Source: an uncultured Moheibacter sp.
GTDB taxonomy: Bacteria; Bacteroidota; Bacteroidia; Flavobacteriales; Weeksellaceae
Assembly (NCBI GenBank): GCA_937875605.1
Contig: CALLXZ010000551.1
Coordinates: 1-5,066 of the forward strand
Length of the DNA stretch: 5,066 nucleotides
Reading direction: 5' to 3'
The notes under the pieces were generated by a model. That model saw only the letters and a program-made list of their open reading frames with translations. It did not search any database and had not been told where the DNA came from. The position numbers and the translations under genes were made by a program. Below are positions 1 to 5,066 of this stretch, piece by piece (position 1 is the first letter of the stretch; each line of letters begins with the position of its first letter).

Positions 1-549
1 AAAGTGAACATTCCGATTTTGCTTTTGATTAATAAAATTGACAAAACGGATCAAAAACGTTTGGAAGAAGCTGTTGCATACTGGCATGAGCAACTTCCAA
101 AAGCTGAAATTCTTCCAATTTCTGCAACGGAAAAAGTTAATATCGAATTGCTTAAAAACAAGATAGTAAGCATTTTACCGGAAGGTCCACAATATTTTCC
201 CGGCGATCAATTGACGGATAAGTCGGAACGCTTTATTGTAAACGAAACGATTCGTGAGAAAATTCTTTTGAACTATAAAAAGGAAATTCCTTATTCGGTT
301 GAAATTGTGACACAGATTTTCAAAGAAGGTTTGGAATTGATTCAAATCGAAAGCGAAATTTATGTAGAACGTGATACGCAAAAAGGAATCATCATCGGAC
401 ACAAAGGTGAATCTCTAACCAAAGTTGGCAAAGAAGCACGTGAAGATTTGGAAAAATTCTTCGGTAAAAAAATCTTCCTCAAACTTTTTGTAAAAGTCAA
501 AAAAGACTGGCGTAAAAAAGACGGAGATTTGAAAAGATTTGGGTATTAA
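1..549 (+). CDS. era: GTPase Era, C-terminal part (5' end outside window)
   Basis: Era is a small GTPase that binds 16S rRNA near its 3' end and helps mature the 30S subunit in the cytoplasm. The reading frame is open from base 1, so the start and the G1-G3 nucleotide motifs lie to the left; the GTG at base 4 is internal. In the 182 visible residues, NKID (about 11-14) is the G4 guanine-specificity motif and SAT (about 41-43) is G5. The linker with QYFPGDQLTDKSERF (about 64-78) is typical of Era. It is followed by a KH RNA-binding domain whose GHKG loop (about 133-136) is the GxxG motif, and by the usual end with VKVKKDWR and a terminal GY. The C terminus appears complete. No convincing GC-rich terminator follows; the next gene starts 140 bases on behind its own promoter. 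Identification is secure from motif order. Confidence 0.96.
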   Translation, partial: KVNIPILLLINKIDKTDQKRLEEAVAYWHEQLPKAEILPISATEKVNIELLKNKIVSILPEGPQYFPGDQLTDKSERFIVNETIREKILLNYKKEIPYSVEIVTQIFKEGLELIQIESEIYVERDTQKGIIIGHKGESLTKVGKEAREDLEKFFGKKIFLKLFVKVKKDWRKKDGDLKRFGY

Positions 550-617
550 ATCATTGTTTTTTTAATAATCAATAAAAATTAATAATCTTTCAATCAATTT
601 AAAAGATAAAGTTATAA

Positions 618-648
618 TTAAAAAAGTTAGGAATCCTAATTATATTTG
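618..648 (+). promoter_or_regulatory. Bacteroidetes-type promoter for the thioredoxin-like gene
   Basis: TATATTTG at 641-648 is a full match to the TAnnTTTG -7 element used by the Bacteroidetes primary sigma factor. The -33 position, 20 bases upstream, holds TTA (618-620) instead of the consensus TTG, so the upstream element is imperfect. A transcript would start a few bases after 648 and give a leader of about 35 bases before the ATG at 690. The assignment rests on consensus and spacing only. Confidence 0.6.
627..639. promoter_or_regulatory. Palindromic operator candidate, copy 1
   Basis: TTAGGAATCCTAA is a perfect inverted repeat with 6-base arms around a central A. It fills the spacer between the -33 and -7 elements and ends one base before the -7 element, where a bound dimer would block RNA polymerase. 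A related block recurs at 940-958: bases 625-643 and 940-958 agree at 15 of 19 positions, and both contain TTAG-N5-CTAA. The MarR-family protein encoded at 1262-1873 is the obvious candidate ligand; that link is inferred. Confidence 0.6.
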
Positions 649-689
649 TTGAAGAAATAATTCAAATATTAATTTAAAATTTAAAAGAA

Positions 690-923
690 ATGAAAAAATC
701 AGTTTTTTATCATGCAGGATGCCCGGTTTGTGTAAGTGCAGAACACGACATCGTTAGTTTAATTGGGAATGACAATGTAGAAATTGTGCATTTGGGGGAT
801 TCGAAAGAAAGAATTCAGGAAGCTGAAAATGCTGGAGTAGAATCTGTTCCGGCTTTGGTAACTCCGACCGGAAATGTGCTTCACATCAATTTTGGTGCTT
901 CGATGGCGGATGTAAAAGCTTAA
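690..923 (+). CDS. Small thioredoxin/glutaredoxin-like protein (CPVC)
   Basis: This 77-residue protein looks like a compact thioredoxin-fold thiol-disulfide protein. The N-terminal strand VFYHAG leads straight into the active-site motif CPVC (Cys11, Cys14), and ESVPALV contains the expected cis-proline (Pro54) before the final strands. It is shorter than classical thioredoxin (about 105 residues) and nearer to glutaredoxin size. There is no signal peptide, so it should be cytoplasmic. The ATG at 690 follows an A-rich stretch (TTAAAAGAAATG), the usual Bacteroidetes start context, and a promoter lies at 618-648. Downstream are a DUF2024 gene and a MarR regulator, both also with CxxC pairs, which suggests a shared redox or metal role. 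The redox partner and substrate cannot be read from the sequence; a metal-carrying or peroxide-linked role is equally possible. Confidence 0.85.
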   Translation: MKKSVFYHAGCPVCVSAEHDIVSLIGNDNVEIVHLGDSKERIQEAENAGVESVPALVTPTGNVLHINFGASMADVKA

Positions 924-928
924 AAAAT

Positions 929-959
929 TTGCCTCACAAAGTTAGGACAACTAATTTTG
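929..959 (+). promoter_or_regulatory. Bacteroidetes-type promoter for DUF2024-marR
   Basis: TTG at 929-931 is followed after 20 bases by TAATTTTG at 952-959, so both consensus parts (TTG and TAnnTTTG) are present at an accepted spacing. Transcription would begin near 963-966, leaving a leader of roughly 33 bases before the DUF2024 start at 999. The -7 element overlaps the palindrome at 942-954. The same bases also form the hairpin at 932-964, so some of the promoter likeness could be a side effect of that structure. Confidence 0.5.
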
Positions 960-964
960 TGAGG
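932..964 (+). terminator. Strong intercistronic hairpin: terminator or attenuator after the thioredoxin gene
   Basis: Bases 932-945 pair with 951-964 in a 14-base-pair stem (one G-U pair, 941 with 955) closed by a five-base loop, GACAA. The outer stem CCTCACAAA/TTTGTGAGG is perfect. The following bases are only moderately T-rich (TGATTTTATT), so termination may be partial. The stem begins nine bases after the thioredoxin stop codon and would protect or end that transcript. Its upper part coincides with the operator-like palindrome at 942-954, so the repeat may act as DNA, as RNA, or both. Confidence 0.65.
942..954. promoter_or_regulatory. Palindromic operator candidate, copy 2
   Basis: TTAGGACAACTAA has the same half-sites and spacing (TTAG-N5-CTAA) as the site at 627-639, within the matching block AGTTAGGA-N3-CTAATT. 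It overlaps the -7 element of the promoter in front of DUF2024-marR, the place expected for autorepression by the MarR protein. Because it also forms the upper stem of a hairpin, its conservation could have another cause. Confidence 0.55.
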
Positions 965-972
965 TGATTTTA

Positions 973-989
973 TTGTTAACTATTAACAA
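973..989. repeat. Inverted repeat in the DUF2024 leader
   Basis: TTGTTAACTATTAACAA has 7-base arms around CTA and ends nine bases before the DUF2024 start codon. In RNA it would form a weak AT-rich hairpin in the leader; as DNA it could be a further protein site, but its half-site does not match the TTAG-N5-CTAA pair upstream. Such short AT-rich repeats also arise by chance. Confidence 0.35.
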
Positions 990-998
990 CCTTAAATC

Positions 999-1262
999 AT
1001 GCAAGTAGCAGTTTGGGACACCTATGTAAACAAAAAAGACGGAAGCGTTATGCACTTTGACATCATCGCACCAACGGAAATAAAAAATGTAGAAATTATT
1101 CATAATTTCGGAAAAGAATATTTGAAGTCGAAACAACAGGAAAACCAGCCATTGACTTCGGAAGAATGTCAGTTTTGTCACATAGAAACGGTAGAACCGG
1201 CAATGGAAGCTGTGATTAACGAGAAAGGATACTATATTTTAGAAATGGGAAATTGTGACTGA
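999..1262 (+). CDS. DUF2024 family protein (CQFCH)
   Basis: The 87-residue product begins MQVAVWDTYVNKKDG and continues VMHFDIIAP, the hallmark opening of DUF2024, a small bacterial family of unknown biochemical function. The middle holds ECQFCHIE, giving a CxxCH motif (Cys57, Cys60, His61), and Cys86 stands next to the C terminus; these could bind a metal ion or form a disulfide. Length is normal for the family and no signal peptide is seen, so it should be cytoplasmic. The TGA stop overlaps the ATG of the marR gene by one base, implying translational coupling and a common transcript. A promoter candidate at 929-959 and an operator-like palindrome sit just upstream. The family assignment is firm; the role in redox or metal handling is inferred only from the cysteines and neighbours. 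Confidence 0.9.
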   Translation: MQVAVWDTYVNKKDGSVMHFDIIAPTEIKNVEIIHNFGKEYLKSKQQENQPLTSEECQFCHIETVEPAMEAVINEKGYYILEMGNCD

Positions 1263-1873
1263 TGGAAAAATCAGATTTTGATTTAAAATACCAGAACCAA
1301 AATACGGAAAGTAAAATCGTGGCTTCGCTGGAGCGGATTTCACAGGCTTTCCGTGTTTTGCTTTGGCAGGAAAGCAAGGAGCATGCTTTGACGCCGATTC
1401 AGGTTCAGGTATTGATTTTTCTGTTGCACCATGGCGAACAAAAACGCAAAATCAGTTATCTCGCTCTTGAATTTAACATGACCAAAGCCACTATTAGTGA
1501 TACGGTGAAAACTTTGGATCAAAAAGGTTTGATTTATAAAGAATTTGAAATGCATGATGCGCGGAGTTACATCATTCATCTGACTCCGAAAGGAAAAGAA
1601 ATTGCGGAGCAAACTTCACTTTTTACCAAAGAGATCAGGAAGCCTTTGGAAGAATTAAATCCGGTTGATAAGGAAAACTTGATGTTGAGCTTGTTTAATG
1701 TTATCAGACATTTGAATCAGGCGGAAGTGATTACACCACAGCGGATGTGCGATACCTGTGCTTATTTCGAGCCTTCAAAAGATGGGAATAATCCATTTTG
1801 TAAGTTGCTCAATCAGGATTTGTTGGTGAAAGATTTGAGATTGGATTGTCCGGAGCATGAGTTAGTTAAATAA
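1262..1873 (+). CDS. MarR-family transcriptional regulator with C-terminal four-cysteine segment
   Basis: This 203-residue protein contains a MarR-type winged helix: a dimerisation and scaffold helix region (about 15-60, with LTPIQVQVLIFL), a recognition helix around TKATISDTVKTLDQKGLI (74-91), and a wing ending in DARSYIIHLTPKGKE (99-113). MarR proteins are dimeric repressors that release palindromic operators on binding a small molecule or on cysteine oxidation. This one is longer than the usual 140-150 residues. The extra C-terminal part has Cys163, Cys166, Cys180 and Cys196 (CxxC-x13-C-x15-C, in MCDTCAYF, PFCKLL and LDCPEH), a plausible zinc or iron-sulfur site or redox switch. The start overlaps the DUF2024 stop (TGATG), so the two are co-expressed. 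Likely targets are the palindromes at 627-639 and 942-954, which would make it autoregulatory; this is inference. The winged-helix call is strong, the metal site moderate. Confidence 0.92.
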   Translation: MEKSDFDLKYQNQNTESKIVASLERISQAFRVLLWQESKEHALTPIQVQVLIFLLHHGEQKRKISYLALEFNMTKATISDTVKTLDQKGLIYKEFEMHDARSYIIHLTPKGKEIAEQTSLFTKEIRKPLEELNPVDKENLMLSLFNVIRHLNQAEVITPQRMCDTCAYFEPSKDGNNPFCKLLNQDLLVKDLRLDCPEHELVK

Positions 1874-1878
1874 AAAAA

Positions 1879-1908
1879 TCCCGCCGGATGAGTCTAAACG
1901 GGACTTTT
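1879..1908. terminator. Bidirectional terminator between marR and the peptidase gene
   Basis: TCCCG (1879-1883) pairs with CGGGA (1899-1903) around a 15-base loop. On the + strand CTTTTAG follows, serving marR, whose stop lies six bases upstream. On the - strand the hairpin is followed by seven T residues (the A run at 1872-1878), which serves the convergent peptidase gene ending at 1968. Stem and part of the loop resemble the terminator at 3212-3245 read on the - strand. Confidence 0.75.
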
Positions 1909-1967
1909 AGTTTAAATTTATAAATGCTTTTTTCTTCTATTGAAAATGGTCTATCACATTTATTTCA

Positions 1968-3116
1968 TTAATAATTATAATGATTGTAACCGTAATTGAC
2001 TAGATCAACCATCCACTTTCCACCTGCAAAAACTAAATTGGTGTTCCAAGGAGGTATTCCAAACACAAATTCGGTTTCAAAACCATGACACACCCCTACC
2101 GCACGCCAATCATTATCAATAAAGCTAAATAAGGGACCTCCAGACCATCCGGGTCCTCCAAAATTTTCAGTTTCCAGTTCTCTCCTATTTTTGTCGCCAT
2201 CTACATCTCGTATAGTTGCTAAAAATTCGCATGTTGGATAACCATTAGCAAAATCCGGATAGCCTAAACTATTATAAAAATGATTGAAGTATTTATCATG
2301 GTTACCAAATGATTTCGTTCCCAACCATCCACAAATATTACCAATTGGATCATTTGTTCTACAAATCACAATATCACTTGCATCAGATTGAAAAACAATA
2401 TCCCAAAATCCATCATGAGGAACGCCATACCAGTCCGAAACGGTTGTTGATCCAAAAGGAGGTTCGTAATGAGGATGATAACCGGGAGTAAATACAATTG
2501 AACACTTCCCATCATGTTCCCAAGGCATAACATGGCTTGCAGTCATTAATAAGTTGGGTCCCACCATGAATCCCGTTCCGGTCTTAATTGATTTTCCATC
2601 CAGATAAACGACAATTCTCCCTATACAACTCCAGGGAAACATATCCATGTTCGCTCCTATTACTTGTATTTTATTTTCCATTGGAGTAACGCCCGATCTA
2701 AATTTTCTACTTACAGTTGATAAGACTGATTTTACACCTAAATGACTCGGCAAATAAGAGGGAAAATGAGTCAAGTCAGAATTTTTTTCATCAATTAGGG
2801 ATACACCCTTTTCATGCATAATTCCTTTGGCTATAGGACGATTATGATCTAAGTTAATTCTAGGCAGAAATCCCTTTGGGGCAGAGACCTTTTCTGGGGA
2901 TTTCTTTTTGTCATCATAGTACGAATTTAGTTTAAGATGTTCTACTATCTCATTGGGGAATGGTTCTTCAGGCAATCTGTCCTGAGTTTTCGAGATTTCA
3001 TCTAACTGTTTTAAGGCTTCTCCAAATTGAAATTTACTTTGCAGAAAAACTTTTTTATTGTCTTTTTTTAAAGTTTTATCAGACGGTTTCATTTTTTCAT
3101 TATTCGAATTTTTCAT
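1968..3116 (-). CDS. Trypsin-like serine peptidase with unrecognised N-terminal region
   Basis: From the ATG at 3116 the product has 382 residues. The C-terminal part (about 150-382) is a trypsin-fold peptidase of the S1 / glutamyl-endopeptidase kind. IQVIGANMDMFPW leads into the first barrel; GTGFMVGPNLLMTASHV holds catalytic His195; SDIVICR supplies probable Asp248; GGPGWSGGPLF contains nucleophile Ser325 (GWSGGP in place of the classic GDSGGP). All six cysteines (164, 205, 252, 262, 296, 343) are in this half. Residues 1-149 are rich in Lys, Asn, Asp and Glu, match nothing I recognise and could be a propeptide, a targeting segment or a partner-binding region. No hydrophobic signal peptide is visible. 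An in-frame TTG at 3215 would add 33 residues but lies in the clpB terminator T-run, so the ATG is preferred. The gene converges on marR and lies behind clpB but is separated from both by terminators. Substrate and cellular site are unknown. Confidence 0.85.
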   Translation of the reverse strand: MKNSNNEKMKPSDKTLKKDNKKVFLQSKFQFGEALKQLDEISKTQDRLPEEPFPNEIVEHLKLNSYYDDKKKSPEKVSAPKGFLPRINLDHNRPIAKGIMHEKGVSLIDEKNSDLTHFPSYLPSHLGVKSVLSTVSRKFRSGVTPMENKIQVIGANMDMFPWSCIGRIVVYLDGKSIKTGTGFMVGPNLLMTASHVMPWEHDGKCSIVFTPGYHPHYEPPFGSTTVSDWYGVPHDGFWDIVFQSDASDIVICRTNDPIGNICGWLGTKSFGNHDKYFNHFYNSLGYPDFANGYPTCEFLATIRDVDGDKNRRELETENFGGPGWSGGPLFSFIDNDWRAVGVCHGFETEFVFGIPPWNTNLVFAGGKWMVDLVNYGYNHYNY

Positions 3117-3142
3117 AATCTTAAGTTTTTTAGAATTATACT

Positions 3143-3150
3143 TAAAAGTA
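3143..3150 (-). promoter_or_regulatory. Possible -7 element for the peptidase gene
   Basis: Read on the - strand, TACTTTTA matches seven of eight positions of TAnnTTTG and lies 26 bases before the ATG at 3116. No good TTG is seen at the proper distance upstream. A separate promoter is expected because a terminator divides this gene from clpB, but this site is a weak candidate in AT-rich sequence. Confidence 0.25.
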
Positions 3151-3211
3151 TGATGTGTGGCGGAAAGCGAGAAATGGTGTTTTTTGAACTGTTGGTTTGA
3201 ATTTGTGAATG

Positions 3212-3245
3212 ACAAAAAATCCCGCCAGATAACTCCAACGGGATT
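3212..3245 (-). terminator. Rho-independent terminator of clpB
   Basis: On the - strand AATCCCG (3245-3239) pairs with CGGGATT (3224-3218) in a perfect 7-base-pair stem with a 14-base loop, followed by a run of T residues (the A run at 3212-3217, interrupted near its end). It begins 25 bases after the clpB stop codon. The arms, the GGCGGGATTTTTT end and parts of the loop are shared with the hairpin at 1879-1903, so both seem to belong to one recurring terminator family. Confidence 0.85.
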
Positions 3246-3269
3246 CCACTATGAAAAAACTTAACTTAT

Positions 3270-5066
3270 TTATTTAACACTGAAAACCAATTTGTTTTCT
3301 CCTTCTTTTTCAGGGAAATAATCAATCAAAACAACGCTGTTGTCATGAACATTTCCTTTCAATATTTCTTTTGATAATTCATTCAAAACATCATGCTGAA
3401 CCACTCTTTTCAAAGGTCTTGCTCCAAATTGCGGATCGTAACCTTTTTTAGAAATAAAGTCTAACGCTTCCGAAGTGATGTCCAAAGTAATATCACGCTT
3501 TGCTAATTTTCTGGATAATTCTTCGATCTGAATTTTTACAATTCCTGAAATCTGCGCGTTGCTCAATGGCTTGAACAAAATAATTTCATCAATTCTGTTT
3601 AAAAATTCCGGACGGAAATTTCTTTTTAATTCTTCGAAAACTTCAGATTTCGTTTTGTCATAGACTTTCCACACATTTTCTGAATCCACATTTTCAAAAT
3701 TCTCCAGAATGATATGCGAACCGAAATTCGATGTCATGATGATAATTGTATTTTTGAAATTCACCACACGACCTTTATTATCAGTCAACCTTCCATCATC
3801 CAAAACCTGCAAAAGAATATTGAAAACATCAGGGTGCGCTTTCTCAACCTCGTCCAAAAGCACGACCGAATAAGGTCTTCTACGAACCGCTTCGGTCAAT
3901 TGTCCGCCTTCATCATAACCCACATAACCCGGAGGCGCACCGACCAATCGGCTCACTGAATGGCGCTCTTGATACTCGCTCATGTCGATTCTGGTCATCG
4001 CATTTTCATCGTCAAAAAGGAATTCCGCCAAAGCTTTTGCTAATTCCGTTTTCCCAACTCCGGTTGGACCCAAAAACATGAACGAACCAATCGGTTTTCC
4101 CTCATCGCTCAATCCGGCACGGCTTCTGCGAATCGCATCTGCGACCGCCTGAATTGGTTCATTTTGACCGATGACTCTTTTGTGTAATTCATCTTCGAGA
4201 TGAAGTAATTTTTCACGTTCGCTTTGCAGCATTTTGTTTACCGGAATTCCGGTCCATTTCGAAACTACTTCTGCAATATCTTCCGAATCAACTGCTTCTT
4301 TTACCATTTTATTGGTCTGATTATCAGCTAATCTTTCTTCTAATTGGTGTAATTTTTCTTCTTCATTTTTCAAAGATTCATATCGGATTCGCGCCACGGT
4401 TTCGTAATCGCCGCTTCGTTCTGCTTGCTCTGCTTGAATTTTTAAATCATCAATTAATTTTTTGATTTCCTGAACGTCGTCGGCCTTAGATTTTTCCTCT
4501 AACCATTTGGCATTTAATTCTGTACGTTGTTCCTGGAGATTTGCTAATTCTTCTTTTAAAAGATTTAATTTCTTTTCGTCATTTTCTCTTTTAATCGCTT
4601 GAATTTCAATTTCTAACTGAATTATTTTTCTGTCTAAAGTATCAATTTCCTCCGGTTTGGAATTCATTTCCATGCGAAGTTTCGAAGCCGCTTCATCCAT
4701 TAAGTCAATCGCTTTATCCGGCAAAAATCGGTCAGAAATATACCTTGTCGAAAGCTGAACGGCAGCGATAATTGCTTCGTCTTTGATTCTGATTTTATGG
4801 TGAACTTCATATTTTTCCTTGATTCCACGCAAAATTGAAATTGCCGATTCTTCATCCGGTTCTTCCACCAAAACCTGTTGGAAACGACGTTCCAAAGCTT
4901 TGTCTTTTTCAAAATATTTCTGGTATTCGTTCAAAGTTGTAGCTCCGATTGCCCGTAATTCACCACGCGCCAAAGCAGGTTTCAGAATATTTGCGGCATC
5001 CATCGCGCCTTCGCCTCCACCGCCAGCTCCGACCAGCGTATGAATTTCGTCTATAAATAAAATGAT
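3270..5066 (-). CDS. clpB: ATP-dependent chaperone ClpB, C-terminal two thirds (5' end outside window)
   Basis: ClpB is the hexameric AAA+ disaggregase that works with DnaK to pull proteins out of aggregates in the cytoplasm. The frame stays open to base 5066, so the ATG at 5003 is internal; 598 of roughly 860 residues are visible. Numbering from the edge, [15 protein letters not shown] (1-15) is Walker B of the first ATPase domain and ALERRFQ (57-63) carries its arginine fingers. The coiled-coil middle domain, diagnostic for ClpB over ClpA or ClpX, spans about 125-255 (note [16 protein letters not shown]). The second ATPase domain has GPTGVGKT (333-340), pore loop GYVG (380-383), Walker B LLDE (403-406), sensor TSN (445-447), FLNRIDE with Arg491, and sensor-2 GARPLKR (548-554). 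The N-terminal domain and first Walker A lie outside the window. No key residue is missing. Heat-shock control cannot be judged because the promoter is not included. Confidence 0.97.
   Translation of the reverse strand: MILFIDEIHTLVGAGGGGEGAMDAANILKPALARGELRAIGATTLNEYQKYFEKDKALERRFQQVLVEEPDEESAISILRGIKEKYEVHHKIRIKDEAIIAAVQLSTRYISDRFLPDKAIDLMDEAASKLRMEMNSKPEEIDTLDRKIIQLEIEIQAIKRENDEKKLNLLKEELANLQEQRTELNAKWLEEKSKADDVQEIKKLIDDLKIQAEQAERSGDYETVARIRYESLKNEEEKLHQLEERLADNQTNKMVKEAVDSEDIAEVVSKWTGIPVNKMLQSEREKLLHLEDELHKRVIGQNEPIQAVADAIRRSRAGLSDEGKPIGSFMFLGPTGVGKTELAKALAEFLFDDENAMTRIDMSEYQERHSVSRLVGAPPGYVGYDEGGQLTEAVRRRPYSVVLLDEVEKAHPDVFNILLQVLDDGRLTDNKGRVVNFKNTIIIMTSNFGSHIILENFENVDSENVWKVYDKTKSEVFEELKRNFRPEFLNRIDEIILFKPLSNAQISGIVKIQIEELSRKLAKRDITLDITSEALDFISKKGYDPQFGARPLKRVVQHDVLNELSKEILKGNVHDNSVVLIDYFPEKEGENKLVFSVK

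Noticed and set aside
585..607. ATCTTT/AAAGAT hairpin as an era terminator
   Set aside because: The six-base-pair stem is almost all A-T with an 11-base loop and no T-run after it; such repeats are expected by chance here.
951..1181. Open frame on the - strand over DUF2024
   Set aside because: It is antisense to a firmly assigned gene and has no recognisable protein features.
2309..2491. 60-residue open frame on the + strand inside the peptidase gene
   Set aside because: It lies antisense to the catalytic domain, including the Asp248 codon, and has no family likeness.
3117..3215. Upstream extension of the peptidase to a TTG start at 3215 (33 extra residues)
   Set aside because: The start would be a rare TTG lying in the T-run of the clpB terminator, and the added residues form no signal peptide or recognisable domain. 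The ATG at 3116 is the better choice.
3714..3959. Open frame on the + strand inside clpB
   Set aside because: It is antisense to the conserved second ATPase domain of ClpB, with no recognisable product or start context; it is a shadow of the real gene. The same holds for the frames at 4819-5043 (+) and 4700-4912 (-).
1968..5066. Peptidase and ClpB as a two-component proteolytic or defence system
   Set aside because: ClpB is a housekeeping disaggregase that does not feed a peptidase, and a strong terminator separates the genes. Same-strand adjacency alone does not support a joint system.

Overview
The window looks like chromosomal DNA from a member of the Bacteroidetes, most likely a flavobacterium; a Chryseobacterium-like Weeksellaceae genus is a guess from protein wording and terminator style. 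The grounds are AT-rich intergenic regions, A-rich translation starts instead of clear Shine-Dalgarno boxes, promoter elements of the Bacteroidetes TTG / TAnnTTTG type, and the character of the Era and ClpB proteins. There is no tRNA, rRNA, CRISPR array or insertion sequence.

Layout. Bases 1-549 (+) are the 3' part of era, the ribosome-assembly GTPase. Bases 690-1873 (+) hold a compact group of three small genes: a thioredoxin/glutaredoxin-like protein with CPVC, a DUF2024 protein with CQFCH, and a MarR-family regulator with an added C-terminal four-cysteine segment. The DUF2024 and marR genes overlap by one base (TGATG). A terminator that should work in both directions (1879-1908) separates marR from a convergent gene at 1968-3116 (-), which encodes a trypsin-like serine peptidase with an unrecognised N-terminal region and no visible signal peptide. 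Next, after a terminator at 3212-3245 (-), comes the 3' two thirds of clpB (3270-5066, -), the AAA+ disaggregase, which runs off the right edge.

The most informative part is the control region of the small redox-like cluster. The two intergenic gaps in front of thioredoxin and in front of DUF2024 each carry the same palindrome, TTAG-N5-CTAA, inside matching 19-base blocks (15 of 19 identical). Each palindrome lies between or over the elements of a Bacteroidetes-type promoter. The simplest reading is that the MarR protein encoded at the end of the cluster represses both promoters, including its own. All three proteins carry a CxxC pair, so a thiol- or metal-sensing circuit is an attractive but unproven idea.

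The second point of interest is the serine peptidase. Its catalytic triad can be read (His195, Asp248, Ser325) and it has six cysteines, all in the catalytic half, yet the N terminus is lysine/asparagine-rich and not a standard export signal. It is the one gene here that looks accessory, sitting among housekeeping and regulatory genes.
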